NCBI RefSeq assembly: GCF_004341845.1
Contig: NZ_SLVB01000002.1
Span: forward strand, 496,001-560,000
Source of the DNA: Novosphingobium sp. PhB165
GTDB taxonomy: Bacteria > Pseudomonadota > Alphaproteobacteria > Sphingomonadales > Sphingomonadaceae
Length of the DNA stretch: 64,000 nt
Direction of reading: 5' to 3'
The notes beneath the pieces were generated by a model that did not search any database, was not told the origin of the DNA, and was given only the letters and a program-made list of their open reading frames with translations. The translations under genes and the position numbers were made by a program. Of the stretch, positions 1 through 7,480 are shown one piece after another; position 1 is the first letter of the stretch, and every line of letters starts with the position of its first letter.

Positions 1-951
1 GCTGAGCCAGGCAAGCGTTCGTTGGAGGCTTCTGCCCTCTCTGCCTTGATAGCCGTACCAGTCTTCCCCATGCGCTTTTGCAGCGAGAGCGGCCATGAGC
101 TGGGATGACAGGCTGAAATCCACGTAATGCAGCGCATCGCGCTGAGCAAAGTCGATGGTCGAACCATCCGGCAGGAGATTGGCGTCGACTTGCATTTCGA
201 ACAGCATGCGCGCGCGCCGGATCAGATCATCGTCGCCGAGCTGAAAGGCTGCAAGGGTTGCCAGCTTGATCCGATGGCTCTGCCAATTGTTCGTCAACGT
301 CGGTTTGATGGGAACGTCGCTTTTCTCCATGGCCTCGATATAGCCCGCCGCAAGCTGCTTCAAAAATAGGCTAACTTTCACGCGCATCGCCGTAGAGGCG
401 TCGGGTGCGACAAGATCATAGGCGAGTATCATTCTGTCGAAACGCCCCTCGTCGATCGGATTGAAGGAGAGCGTATAGGTGGACACCCAGGCATCGATGT
501 ACTGCGTGGCCTTGCGCAGATAGGCTCGATCACCCGTCAGCCGCCACGCCACCGCCAGATCGAACATGACGTCCATGTCTTCGAGACTGGCCTTGGCGGC
601 CGCAATATCGCGGGCGTCTGAAACCTGACCTGTAATTCCGGGCGCTTGCGCCTGTCCGGAACTCACACCTTCAATCCGGATGTGTTTCGCCGGCCGTGGA
701 TTACGTGTCAAAAAGACCTGTGCCCGGTCGAGGATAGCGCGTTTGAGGGTACCGCCCACCTTGCCTCGGGCGAAATCCGGGCCAAGGAGGGCATAGTCCG
801 GTACCGCCATGGCTTGGGAAGGCAGGACTGCCCGAGCACTGACGGATGCCGGGGTGGCCATTAACCCTGCCACAGCGAGCGCCGCAGGTGCAAAGCGTGC
901 GGTAAGAGCTGCAAACCAGTAGCGGCTCCACACCAATGGGGTTTGACGCAT
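1..951 (-). CDS. Alginate-lyase-family polysaccharide lyase, C-terminus cut by window edge
   Basis: The reading frame is open from an ATG at 951 to the left edge of the window (317 codons, no stop), so the C-terminal part is missing. The first ~40 residues are basic then Ala/Leu-rich, which looks like a Sec signal peptide for a periplasmic or secreted enzyme. The rest is an alpha-helical barrel-like sequence. It contains a NNWQSHR segment, resembling the NNH/NNW catalytic-loop signature of the Alginate_lyase Pfam family (PL5/PL38-like), and a DxAWRLTGD repeat-like helix. Such enzymes cleave uronate polymers (alginate, glucuronan) by beta-elimination; the substrate here is not determined. Its ATG overlaps the stop of the upstream GH79-like gene (TGATG), so the two are probably co-translated. 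Family assignment is moderately sure, substrate is not. Confidence 0.75.
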   Translation of the reverse strand, partial: MRQTPLVWSRYWFAALTARFAPAALAVAGLMATPASVSARAVLPSQAMAVPDYALLGPDFARGKVGGTLKRAILDRAQVFLTRNPRPAKHIRIEGVSSGQAQAPGITGQVSDARDIAAAKASLEDMDVMFDLAVAWRLTGDRAYLRKATQYIDAWVSTYTLSFNPIDEGRFDRMILAYDLVAPDASTAMRVKVSLFLKQLAAGYIEAMEKSDVPIKPTLTNNWQSHRIKLATLAAFQLGDDDLIRRARMLFEMQVDANLLPDGSTIDFAQRDALHYVDFSLSSQLMAALAAKAHGEDWYGYQGREGRSLQRTLAWLS

Positions 952-2519
952 CAAAGGCACGCCCGGTTGCCGGCGCCGGGAATCTGGATGAAGGTTATGC
1001 TCAGAGCGGGCAGTGTTACGGCTTCGCTGGCGGCCTCCCGCGGATGCAGATCGGGCAGCTTGTCATCCGCCCCCAATTCAAGCGCGTGGCCATTCAGCAG
1101 GACGGACTTGGCTTGCAGTTCCGGCGCCGTCAGCGTGTAGATCCGCGCTTTTCCGTTTGTCTGGAGCGGCTGCGCCGCATTGCTGGCATTAATCGCGACG
1201 AGTGTTACCGCGCCTTTGCCTTGTGGCGCGCAATGCGCATAGATGTGCAGGCCAGGTTTGCCCGAATTTCCCGCATCCAGGACTGTTGATCCAACCAGGC
1301 GCTTCCAGAGCAGAGCCGCCCAATAGTTAGGTCTCGGCGTCAGTGTCTCTGGTTCCAGCATGCCGTAGTTGCCGCCCACCAGTGTTTGATGGAACACGAT
1401 ATTCGCGCCCAACTTGGCGAGTCTTCCCAGCTGATCGACGTAGCGGAAGGTGTCGAGGAAAGTCGCGCTCCACGGTGCGCCGCTGCAAGCCGCACCGGCG
1501 GTCTCGGTATTCCATATCGGCGCACCTGGCGCATAACGGTCCCGTAGCGCCTTGTGATCGAGAAATGACTTTTCGGTCCGGGCGAACCAACCATCGGTCA
1601 TCGACAGTTCGGGGCTCGTTCCCACCGGGGTGTCGGATGGGGCGCAACGCGGTGCGACTGCAGGATAGAAGTGGTATGAAATGACATCGAACTTGGGCGT
1701 TGGATTTCCCGACATCATCTGATCAGGATTAAGATTGCCGGGTAGTGGTATATTGGCCACGGCAACGTCGCCGGGGCCGACGATTTTCATCTTCGGCAGT
1801 GCCTGCGATGCGAAGGCCCGAAATGCGACCTGATCGCGGGCGAACCAGGCCGCGTCGTACTGCTTGGGCGCGCCGCCGTAATTTGGCAGATTAGGCTCAT
1901 TGAACAATTCGGCGGCGTCGACATCACCGCCGATGCTGTGGGTATATTCCACCAGCGGTCTGGCCTGTAGCGGTGTCCAGATGCCTTGCTTGTCACGAAC
2001 GGCCGAATTTACGGTGAAGGACATCAGCAGCTTGGCGTCAACGGCATGAGCGAAGTCGATGACGCCTTTCCATTGTGCCCGCGTCAAAACAGAATTGTAC
2101 CCCGCCGGCGGCACGGCCAGCGCGGGCTTGTCGTCATTCTGGAAATAGACGGTGTTTGCAGATGTGCCGCTGGTGCGCAGGTAGGCCGGGCCGAGCGCGC
2201 TTGCCAATATGCGCAGGCGGCGATTGTAGAGGTCAAGCGGCTGGTCCAGCTTTACACCGCTCATGACAGTGTCGACGTGGACATCCCCATCCGACGAAGC
2301 GCTTCCGCTCGCCTGCTGCTTGACTGGTTTTTTCGCCATGCCGGTTATCGCAATCATATCCAGGTTGTAGGCTTGGTAGCGACTATCAACCTCACCGATT
2401 TTCTGCATAGTCGCCGGGGACACCCCGGGCTGCTGCGCCATCAGCGAGGAAGCCGTAGTCCCGACAACGCCAATCAGAACGGTCATTGCGACTCGCCGCG
2501 ATGATAGCGATAAGTTCAT
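951..2519 (-). CDS. GH79-like (heparanase/beta-glucuronidase-type) secreted glycosidase
   Basis: About 522 residues with a signal peptide (MNLSLSSRR, then a hydrophobic stretch ending in LMA-QQ). The frame stays open further upstream, but the ATG at 2519 is chosen because GGGAG lies just before it and the signal peptide begins there. Family-like features are LRTSGTSANTVYF, FNEPN (candidate acid/base Glu near residue 208), ISYHFYP, and WNTETAGAA (candidate nucleophile Glu near 339), followed by NYWAALLWKRLVG. These match clan GH-A retaining enzymes of the heparanase/beta-glucuronidase type (GH79). It would remove uronic acid or related residues in the periplasm. It overlaps the downstream lyase gene by ATG/TGA and lies opposite the TetR gene. 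The exact GH family is inferred from motifs and fold order only. Confidence 0.72.
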   Translation of the reverse strand: MNLSLSSRRVAMTVLIGVVGTTASSLMAQQPGVSPATMQKIGEVDSRYQAYNLDMIAITGMAKKPVKQQASGSASSDGDVHVDTVMSGVKLDQPLDLYNRRLRILASALGPAYLRTSGTSANTVYFQNDDKPALAVPPAGYNSVLTRAQWKGVIDFAHAVDAKLLMSFTVNSAVRDKQGIWTPLQARPLVEYTHSIGGDVDAAELFNEPNLPNYGGAPKQYDAAWFARDQVAFRAFASQALPKMKIVGPGDVAVANIPLPGNLNPDQMMSGNPTPKFDVISYHFYPAVAPRCAPSDTPVGTSPELSMTDGWFARTEKSFLDHKALRDRYAPGAPIWNTETAGAACSGAPWSATFLDTFRYVDQLGRLAKLGANIVFHQTLVGGNYGMLEPETLTPRPNYWAALLWKRLVGSTVLDAGNSGKPGLHIYAHCAPQGKGAVTLVAINASNAAQPLQTNGKARIYTLTAPELQAKSVLLNGHALELGADDKLPDLHPREAASEAVTLPALSITFIQIPGAGNRACL

Positions 2520-2732
2520 GAGAAATCTCCCAAATACACGCCATGGTTGCGATCCCGTGATGGTGTTCACGGCCGTCTGCGTGCTCTTCGTTGGGTCCAC
2601 ATTGCGCAGTTCCGTGCGCCCGTCAATTTAATATACTCACGGTTCGATTTATGTCAGTGCTCTTGCGCAGACGTCGGCCACGGGCAAGAAGCGCATTGCC
2701 GTGCGTGAGCGGCGTCAAGGGAATTGAACAAA

Positions 2733-3407
2733 GTGGCGGTTGGAAAGCGCGGAAAAACTGCTGGACAGGACAGCGTGCAAATCGCCCCGCGCCCGCGTGG
2801 CCGACCGTCCCGAGAGCGTGCTGAATCCATCGATCGGAACGTGCTGGAAGCTGCCAAGCACAGTTTTCTCTCGGACGGGTTTGCCGCAACGACAATGGAC
2901 GGGATCGCAAGGCGGGCAGGAGTGACGAAAGCCACTCTCTATCAACGATACGATGACAAGGTCGCGCTGCTAAGGGCCGTCATGCAAGACAGAGTGGCCG
3001 CCTGGTCTGCAATTTCCGACAGCCGGGCGGTCGCGCGCGGAGATACGCTGGAGCAGCGTCTGCGACATTACGCCCGGTCGATGACGCGGTGGCGTCAGGA
3101 TCCGGAAGTTGTTGCGTTTGGCAACTTGATCCTCGAATGTTGGGGAAGCGCTCGCTCTGTTGCAGAAGAGATGCAGAACATTCGGCAAAATCAAATGGTC
3201 GATGTCATTGAGCGTGACATCACGGAATTCGGCCCAAAGGACGGCGTAAAGCCGGCAAACCCAAGGCTGCTGGCCGAGTTGTTTCTGGGCATGATCGGCG
3301 CGGTTCATACCCATCTCGGGGAATCGGGAGGGCTGAGCGCTTCTGTCGTTGACCAACACCTTGACCATGCGGTCGACATAATCCTGAATGGCAAGGTGGC
3401 TTGGTGA
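2733..3407 (+). CDS. TetR/AcrR-family transcriptional regulator
   Basis: About 224 residues. The N-terminal helix-turn-helix reads TTMDGIARRAGVTKATLYQRY near residues 45-70, after a basic RPRGRPSRER arm. The C-terminal ligand domain is all-helical and typical of TetR proteins acting as repressors relieved by a small molecule. A GTG start at 2733 is preferred: AAGGGA at 2717-2722 sits about 10 bases before it, while the in-frame TTG at 2724 is too close to that ribosome site. It is divergent from the GH79/lyase pair and followed 228 bases later by a tannase gene whose promoter holds a 16-bp palindrome. It is therefore the best local candidate for reading that palindrome, but this is inference from position. 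Confidence 0.88.
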   Translation: MAVGKRGKTAGQDSVQIAPRPRGRPSRERAESIDRNVLEAAKHSFLSDGFAATTMDGIARRAGVTKATLYQRYDDKVALLRAVMQDRVAAWSAISDSRAVARGDTLEQRLRHYARSMTRWRQDPEVVAFGNLILECWGSARSVAEEMQNIRQNQMVDVIERDITEFGPKDGVKPANPRLLAELFLGMIGAVHTHLGESGGLSASVVDQHLDHAVDIILNGKVAW

Positions 3408-3561
3408 CAGGCGCAGAGGCCGGTTGAATATCGGCTTTCGATGTAAAGGTTGTTTCGCTTCAGCCGTGCTTGCAGTGTCGTCGCTGCCAACTTTCGAAGA
3501 GCAATCCTCCCCGGCACCGAACGGCATAAAAACGTTGTACCTCCCGCATGAGTAAATTATC

Positions 3562-3577
3562 TACCGATTAGTCGGTA
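3562..3577. promoter_or_regulatory. TetR-type operator upstream of tannase gene
   Basis: TACCGATTAGTCGGTA has perfect 6-base arms (TACCGA/TCGGTA). It ends 58 bases before the ATG of the tannase gene at 3636. The same sequence, with one change, occurs in inverted orientation at 22608-22623 before the paralogous tannase gene, and degenerate copies occur at 15634 and 11234. The size and symmetry fit a TetR dimer site. Confidence 0.6.
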
Positions 3578-3635
3578 AGCTCCGACGAGTCTTGCGGCGC
3601 AACGGTGCCGAAACAGGGAGAGGAGGGTGGTTCGA

Positions 3636-5519
3636 ATGCAGAAAACATCGCGAATACCGGAAATCATGGTGGCCACGTGCGCACTTGCGCTGACGGGATG
3701 CAGTACCGGAGACATGGCGAATGGCACGGCGGTTTCAGCGCCATCGGCAGCCATGATCAGCGATCAGGCCTTGGCCGCAGCCTGCACGCCGCAGGCCATG
3801 CAGAAGGTAGCCTCGGCGCTGGGCGAAGGCGTAACTGTGAAGGCCATTCCCAATGGCGCGACAGTGCCGGGCGGCGCACGCTTTCACGCATCCGCCGGGG
3901 AATCGCCGGCGTTCTGCCAGGCCGTCGGCAGCTTCGTGACCAATCCGGCTACCGGCAAGACCGCCAACTTCATGGCGACTTTTCCGGCCAACTGGAACGG
4001 GAAATACATGCAGGTCGGATGCTCTGGCCACTGCGGGCAGTTCTTTGTCAGCGACCCGGCGATGCCCACGATCGTGATTACCAGCCAGGGCAAGCCCATG
4101 GATGCGATCAACAGAGGCTATGCGATCTTCGCGACCGATGAAGGCCACACCGGCCTTGCCGGCGGTACCTGGGCCACAAAGGGTCCCGGGCAGATCGATC
4201 AAGATGCGATCGACGATCTCTACTACCGCGCCGATGAGGTGCTTTCCAAATTGGGCAAGAATTTCACAAAGGCTTTCTACGGCACCCTGAGGAATCGGCC
4301 GCAGACGATCGCCTATTCGTACTTTAATGGATGTTCCGGCGGAGGGCGCGACGCGCTCGTTGCGGCCACGCGGTTCCCGCAGGCGTTCGACGGGATCATT
4401 TCAGGCTCACCCTACAACGCGGCGGGAGCAGCGTTCCAGTTCGCAGGTGTTCCGGTCGCCGCACTGAGATCGCCGGGCGCAGTGATCACGGCGGAACTGG
4501 CGGCATTGATCCCGCCCATCGTGGCTGCCCAGTGCGATAAGCTTGACGGGGTGGAGGATGGTCTGATCCAGAACCCGGCCGCCTGCAATTTCGTGCCCGA
4601 GCGCGACTTGCCGATATGCAAGCCCGGTGAAAGCGGCGGAAAGTGCTTCACCAAGGAGCAGGCCGAGACGGTCAGCACATTGATCAGCGCCGTGACCGAC
4701 GAAAACGGCGAGATCGTCCAGCCGGGGCTGTCCGTCAGCGACATGCAGGGAATGTCCTTCAAGACTCCCAAGCGTCCCGACGACCTTGCCGCGCTGGAAC
4801 CGTTTCCGGGTTCGGACAATGGCGATGTCGCCGGCAATGGCTATTGGCCGCTTGCCGATGCCATGCTGAAGGTCTTCGTTCACGGCAACGATCCGAATTT
4901 CCATTCGCGTTCGGTCGTGAGCTTCGCGCGTGGCGGCAATGGACAGGTCACGAACTATCACATCGTCGTGCCCAGTTCCGAGGTCGCTCTGCTTCGCCGC
5001 AAGGCGCAAACCGGGATCGGTCATTTCGTCGAAGGGTTCGACCCGTTGATGCGCTCGAAAACGCGTCTGATGATCTGGCACAACCTTTCCGACAATGTCC
5101 TGACGCCCTATGCTTCGACCAATCTCTACAACAAGCTGGCGGCCCGCCACGGCGGCTATGCCCGTTTGCAACAGAGCGTGCGCCTGTTCGGCCTTCCCGG
5201 CACACCGCATTGCAGCATGGGCGGTGCAGGCCCCAACAGCTTCGATGCGATGGGAGCGATGGAGAAATGGGTCGAGCAGGGGCAGGCGCCCGAGGCGCTT
5301 TGGGCCACGAACTACGCGGTGAACGGCTTCGGCGTTAAGCAATTCGACAAAGCGCCCGGCAGAACAATGCCACTTTGCAAGTATCCCGAAATGGCGCGGT
5401 ACAAAGGCACGGGCGACGTCAACGACGGTCACAACTGGGAATGCCCGGCGAACGACCGGCGTATGCTTGGAGTCGGCGAAAGCGGGCGTCAGGCAGGCGT
5501 GACGATACCACGGACCTGA
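3636..5519 (+). CDS. Tannase/feruloyl-esterase-family lipoprotein (paralogue 1)
   Basis: About 627 residues. ATG 3636 is chosen over the GTG at 3627 because GGAGAGGAGG at 3616-3625 has proper spacing. The N-terminus is a lipoprotein signal (ALALTGC, Cys near 22), so the enzyme is probably anchored in the outer envelope. The family CS-D-HC arrangement is complete: GCSGGGR with Ser near 234, an Asp in HNLSDNVLTPY, and His in GTPHCSMGG, the two Cys flanking Ser and His likely forming the disulfide. Tannase-family enzymes hydrolyse ester bonds of galloyl or hydroxycinnamoyl groups. It is very similar along its length to the gene at 20589-22391 and shares its operator. The natural ester is unknown. 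Confidence 0.88.
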   Translation: MQKTSRIPEIMVATCALALTGCSTGDMANGTAVSAPSAAMISDQALAAACTPQAMQKVASALGEGVTVKAIPNGATVPGGARFHASAGESPAFCQAVGSFVTNPATGKTANFMATFPANWNGKYMQVGCSGHCGQFFVSDPAMPTIVITSQGKPMDAINRGYAIFATDEGHTGLAGGTWATKGPGQIDQDAIDDLYYRADEVLSKLGKNFTKAFYGTLRNRPQTIAYSYFNGCSGGGRDALVAATRFPQAFDGIISGSPYNAAGAAFQFAGVPVAALRSPGAVITAELAALIPPIVAAQCDKLDGVEDGLIQNPAACNFVPERDLPICKPGESGGKCFTKEQAETVSTLISAVTDENGEIVQPGLSVSDMQGMSFKTPKRPDDLAALEPFPGSDNGDVAGNGYWPLADAMLKVFVHGNDPNFHSRSVVSFARGGNGQVTNYHIVVPSSEVALLRRKAQTGIGHFVEGFDPLMRSKTRLMIWHNLSDNVLTPYASTNLYNKLAARHGGYARLQQSVRLFGLPGTPHCSMGGAGPNSFDAMGAMEKWVEQGQAPEALWATNYAVNGFGVKQFDKAPGRTMPLCKYPEMARYKGTGDVNDGHNWECPANDRRMLGVGESGRQAGVTIPRT

Positions 5520-5526
5520 ATGCAAT

Positions 5527-5554
5527 GGCGCGCGCGTGGTGACACGCGCGCGCC
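5527..5554. terminator. GC-rich hairpin between convergent esterase genes
   Basis: A perfect 12-base stem (GGCGCGCGCGTG and its complement) with a GTGA loop starts 8 bases after the stop of the tannase gene. No T-run follows on the plus strand, so it may be a Rho-independent terminator of weak type or a 3'-end stabiliser. It separates two convergent genes. Confidence 0.5.
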
Positions 5555-5620
5555 TGTGAATGTCTGCCTGTGAGGGGGCGCGGAAGCACGCAAGTGCGCG
5601 ATGCTTCGGAGCCCCCCTTT

Positions 5621-7480
5621 TTATTGCACTTCGTAGCTGGCGGCCTCGTTCGGATTCCCGCCGGCGTAGCGCACTTGCCTTGGGTAAGGTGCGATCGGCG
5701 CGCTGCGGCGGATCGGGCTGTCGGCGGGAGTCTCGATGATGATATCGTCCGGCGATTTGCCGTTCTCGACCCAGTCGACCATCAGGGCGAAGAACTGACC
5801 CGGCGCCACCAGTGGCGGATGCGCTTCGGGGTTCGACGTGCCGTTGGGAGACATGTGGCCCACACCCGGCAGCAGGTAGAGGCGGAAGAAGTCATGGACC
5901 TGCTCCGGCCCGCCCATCGTCTCAAGCACCCGGTCGTAGTAGCGGATCGTTCCCTGGACCGGGATCGCCTCGTCATTCCAGCCGTGCCAGCTCAGGAACT
6001 TGCCGCCGCGCGCCTTGAATGCCGAAAGGTCGGGATCGTCGCTGGCAAGGCGGCCGAAAGTCTCGTCGAGTTCGGTTCCGCGATCGAACGCCCGGGCGAG
6101 TTCCTCATAAGTCAGCTTCGTCCAGCCCGCCTCGCCATTGGCGCTGGCATTGTGGAACGTCGGATTGGCGAGGCGGGGATCACCCAGATCGAGCGCCACC
6201 TGATCGGCCACGTATCCCTCGTGGGCGTTCGAGCTGCCATAGCCGATATTGGCGAAATAGGCCTGATAGAGGGAGGTGCCGCGCATGAGGCCGTACCACT
6301 TGTGCGGCCCCGAAAGTTCCGTCCCTACGCCATTGTCGCGCGCGGGATCGGGCGCCGAGCCATCACTGGTGATGCCGTACCACATCTGGTTGACGACGCG
6401 CGCCTGCGCGAGCGACAGCGCATCGGGCCCGGCGTTGGTGCCGCCATCCTCGACGCGCAGCACGGCCTTGTCCTTGGTGGGATCGTAGATGCACGCGGCG
6501 TTGTCGGTTACATAGCCCATGTGCTGCCCGCCCACGGTATCGCACGAGGCAATGGCGGCATTGGACACAAGGTCCATCTGGGCCTTGGTCAGGTAATGAC
6601 CGCCGAGTTCGCGTTCGACTGCGAGGCTGCGGTAGACATCGGCAGTCACCCATTGCGCCCAGTTGAGTGCAGGCAGGCTGGCGATGATGCCGTCATAGTC
6701 ACCCGGATACTCCTGGGCGAGGCGGTAGCCGTGTCGCCCGCCGGTAGACACACCTTCGTAATAGGCATGGTGTGCGGGCTTACCGTAATAGACTTGGGCG
6801 AGCTGCTTGGTCTTTTCGGCCATCACGTGCATCGCGCGGTGGGCGTAGTCCTCCCAAAGCTGGCGCGCCGGCGTGCCATCCGGGTTCATCGCCCAGGCAC
6901 CGTTTGTGAGCGTGTGACCGGAATCGGTACTGGCTGAAAGCGAGCCCTCGCTGCCTGCGGTCAGCGCCGCGTAAGGCCAGCCCACGGCATGGGGCGAACT
7001 GTGCTGGCCGCCGTCGAAGCCGCCGAGGCCGCCGATGTTGTGGATGCGCCCGTTCCAGGCCTCACGCGAGGGCAGCCAGACTTCGATGCCGATCCCGGGC
7101 GAGGTCGAAGGCGCGCCCTCGGGCCCCGGATTGCCGGGCCCGACGATCAGCTTGACGAGGCACAGGTCGGACGGGGCGACCGGCGTATGGGGTGATGCCG
7201 GTTCGTCGATGACGAGCGACTCGCCCTTTTTGAACTGGCGGATCAGGACGATGCGGGTCAGGTCATCGTTCTCGATTGCGGCAACAAGGTTATCGGACAT
7301 GGCGCAGGGCGCTCCTATCGGCGGTCGTGCTTCGCCGCTTCCCGAATGGAAAGCGAGCAGGCACGCCATGGTGTACGTGCCTGTTTTCAGGACGGAAATG
7401 ATGCCGCACCGACGGCGTGAAGGATCGCGTCGGTGCGGCTGCGAATGCGGATCAGCGCGATCCGAATGAGTATCGTACAT
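5621..7480 (-). CDS. Tannase/feruloyl-esterase-family hydrolase lacking the Cys pair
   Basis: About 619 residues from the first ATG, which lies inside the end of the upstream TonB receptor gene (29-base overlap). ATG 7369 is an alternative; neither has a good ribosome site and no clean signal peptide is visible, so the start is uncertain. The core is tannase-family: YYEGVSTGGRHGYRLAQ (nucleophile elbow GVSTGG), FLSWHGWNDEAIP (Asp) and LPGVGHMSPNG (His). Unlike the other two tannases here, the residue before Ser is Val and the one after His is Met, so the CS-D-HC disulfide is absent. Co-transcription with a TonB receptor suggests that the receptor imports an ester-bearing substrate or the hydrolysis product. 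Activity on an aromatic ester is inference. Confidence 0.82.
   Translation of the reverse strand: MYDTHSDRADPHSQPHRRDPSRRRCGIISVLKTGTYTMACLLAFHSGSGEARPPIGAPCAMSDNLVAAIENDDLTRIVLIRQFKKGESLVIDEPASPHTPVAPSDLCLVKLIVGPGNPGPEGAPSTSPGIGIEVWLPSREAWNGRIHNIGGLGGFDGGQHSSPHAVGWPYAALTAGSEGSLSASTDSGHTLTNGAWAMNPDGTPARQLWEDYAHRAMHVMAEKTKQLAQVYYGKPAHHAYYEGVSTGGRHGYRLAQEYPGDYDGIIASLPALNWAQWVTADVYRSLAVERELGGHYLTKAQMDLVSNAAIASCDTVGGQHMGYVTDNAACIYDPTKDKAVLRVEDGGTNAGPDALSLAQARVVNQMWYGITSDGSAPDPARDNGVGTELSGPHKWYGLMRGTSLYQAYFANIGYGSSNAHEGYVADQVALDLGDPRLANPTFHNASANGEAGWTKLTYEELARAFDRGTELDETFGRLASDDPDLSAFKARGGKFLSWHGWNDEAIPVQGTIRYYDRVLETMGGPEQVHDFFRLYLLPGVGHMSPNGTSNPEAHPPLVAPGQFFALMVDWVENGKSPDDIIIETPADSPIRRSAPIAPYPRQVRYAGGNPNEAASYEVQ

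Noticed and set aside
4407..5525. 372-codon minus-strand frame opposite the first tannase gene
   Set aside because: No motifs, while the plus frame has the complete catalytic set of the tannase family.
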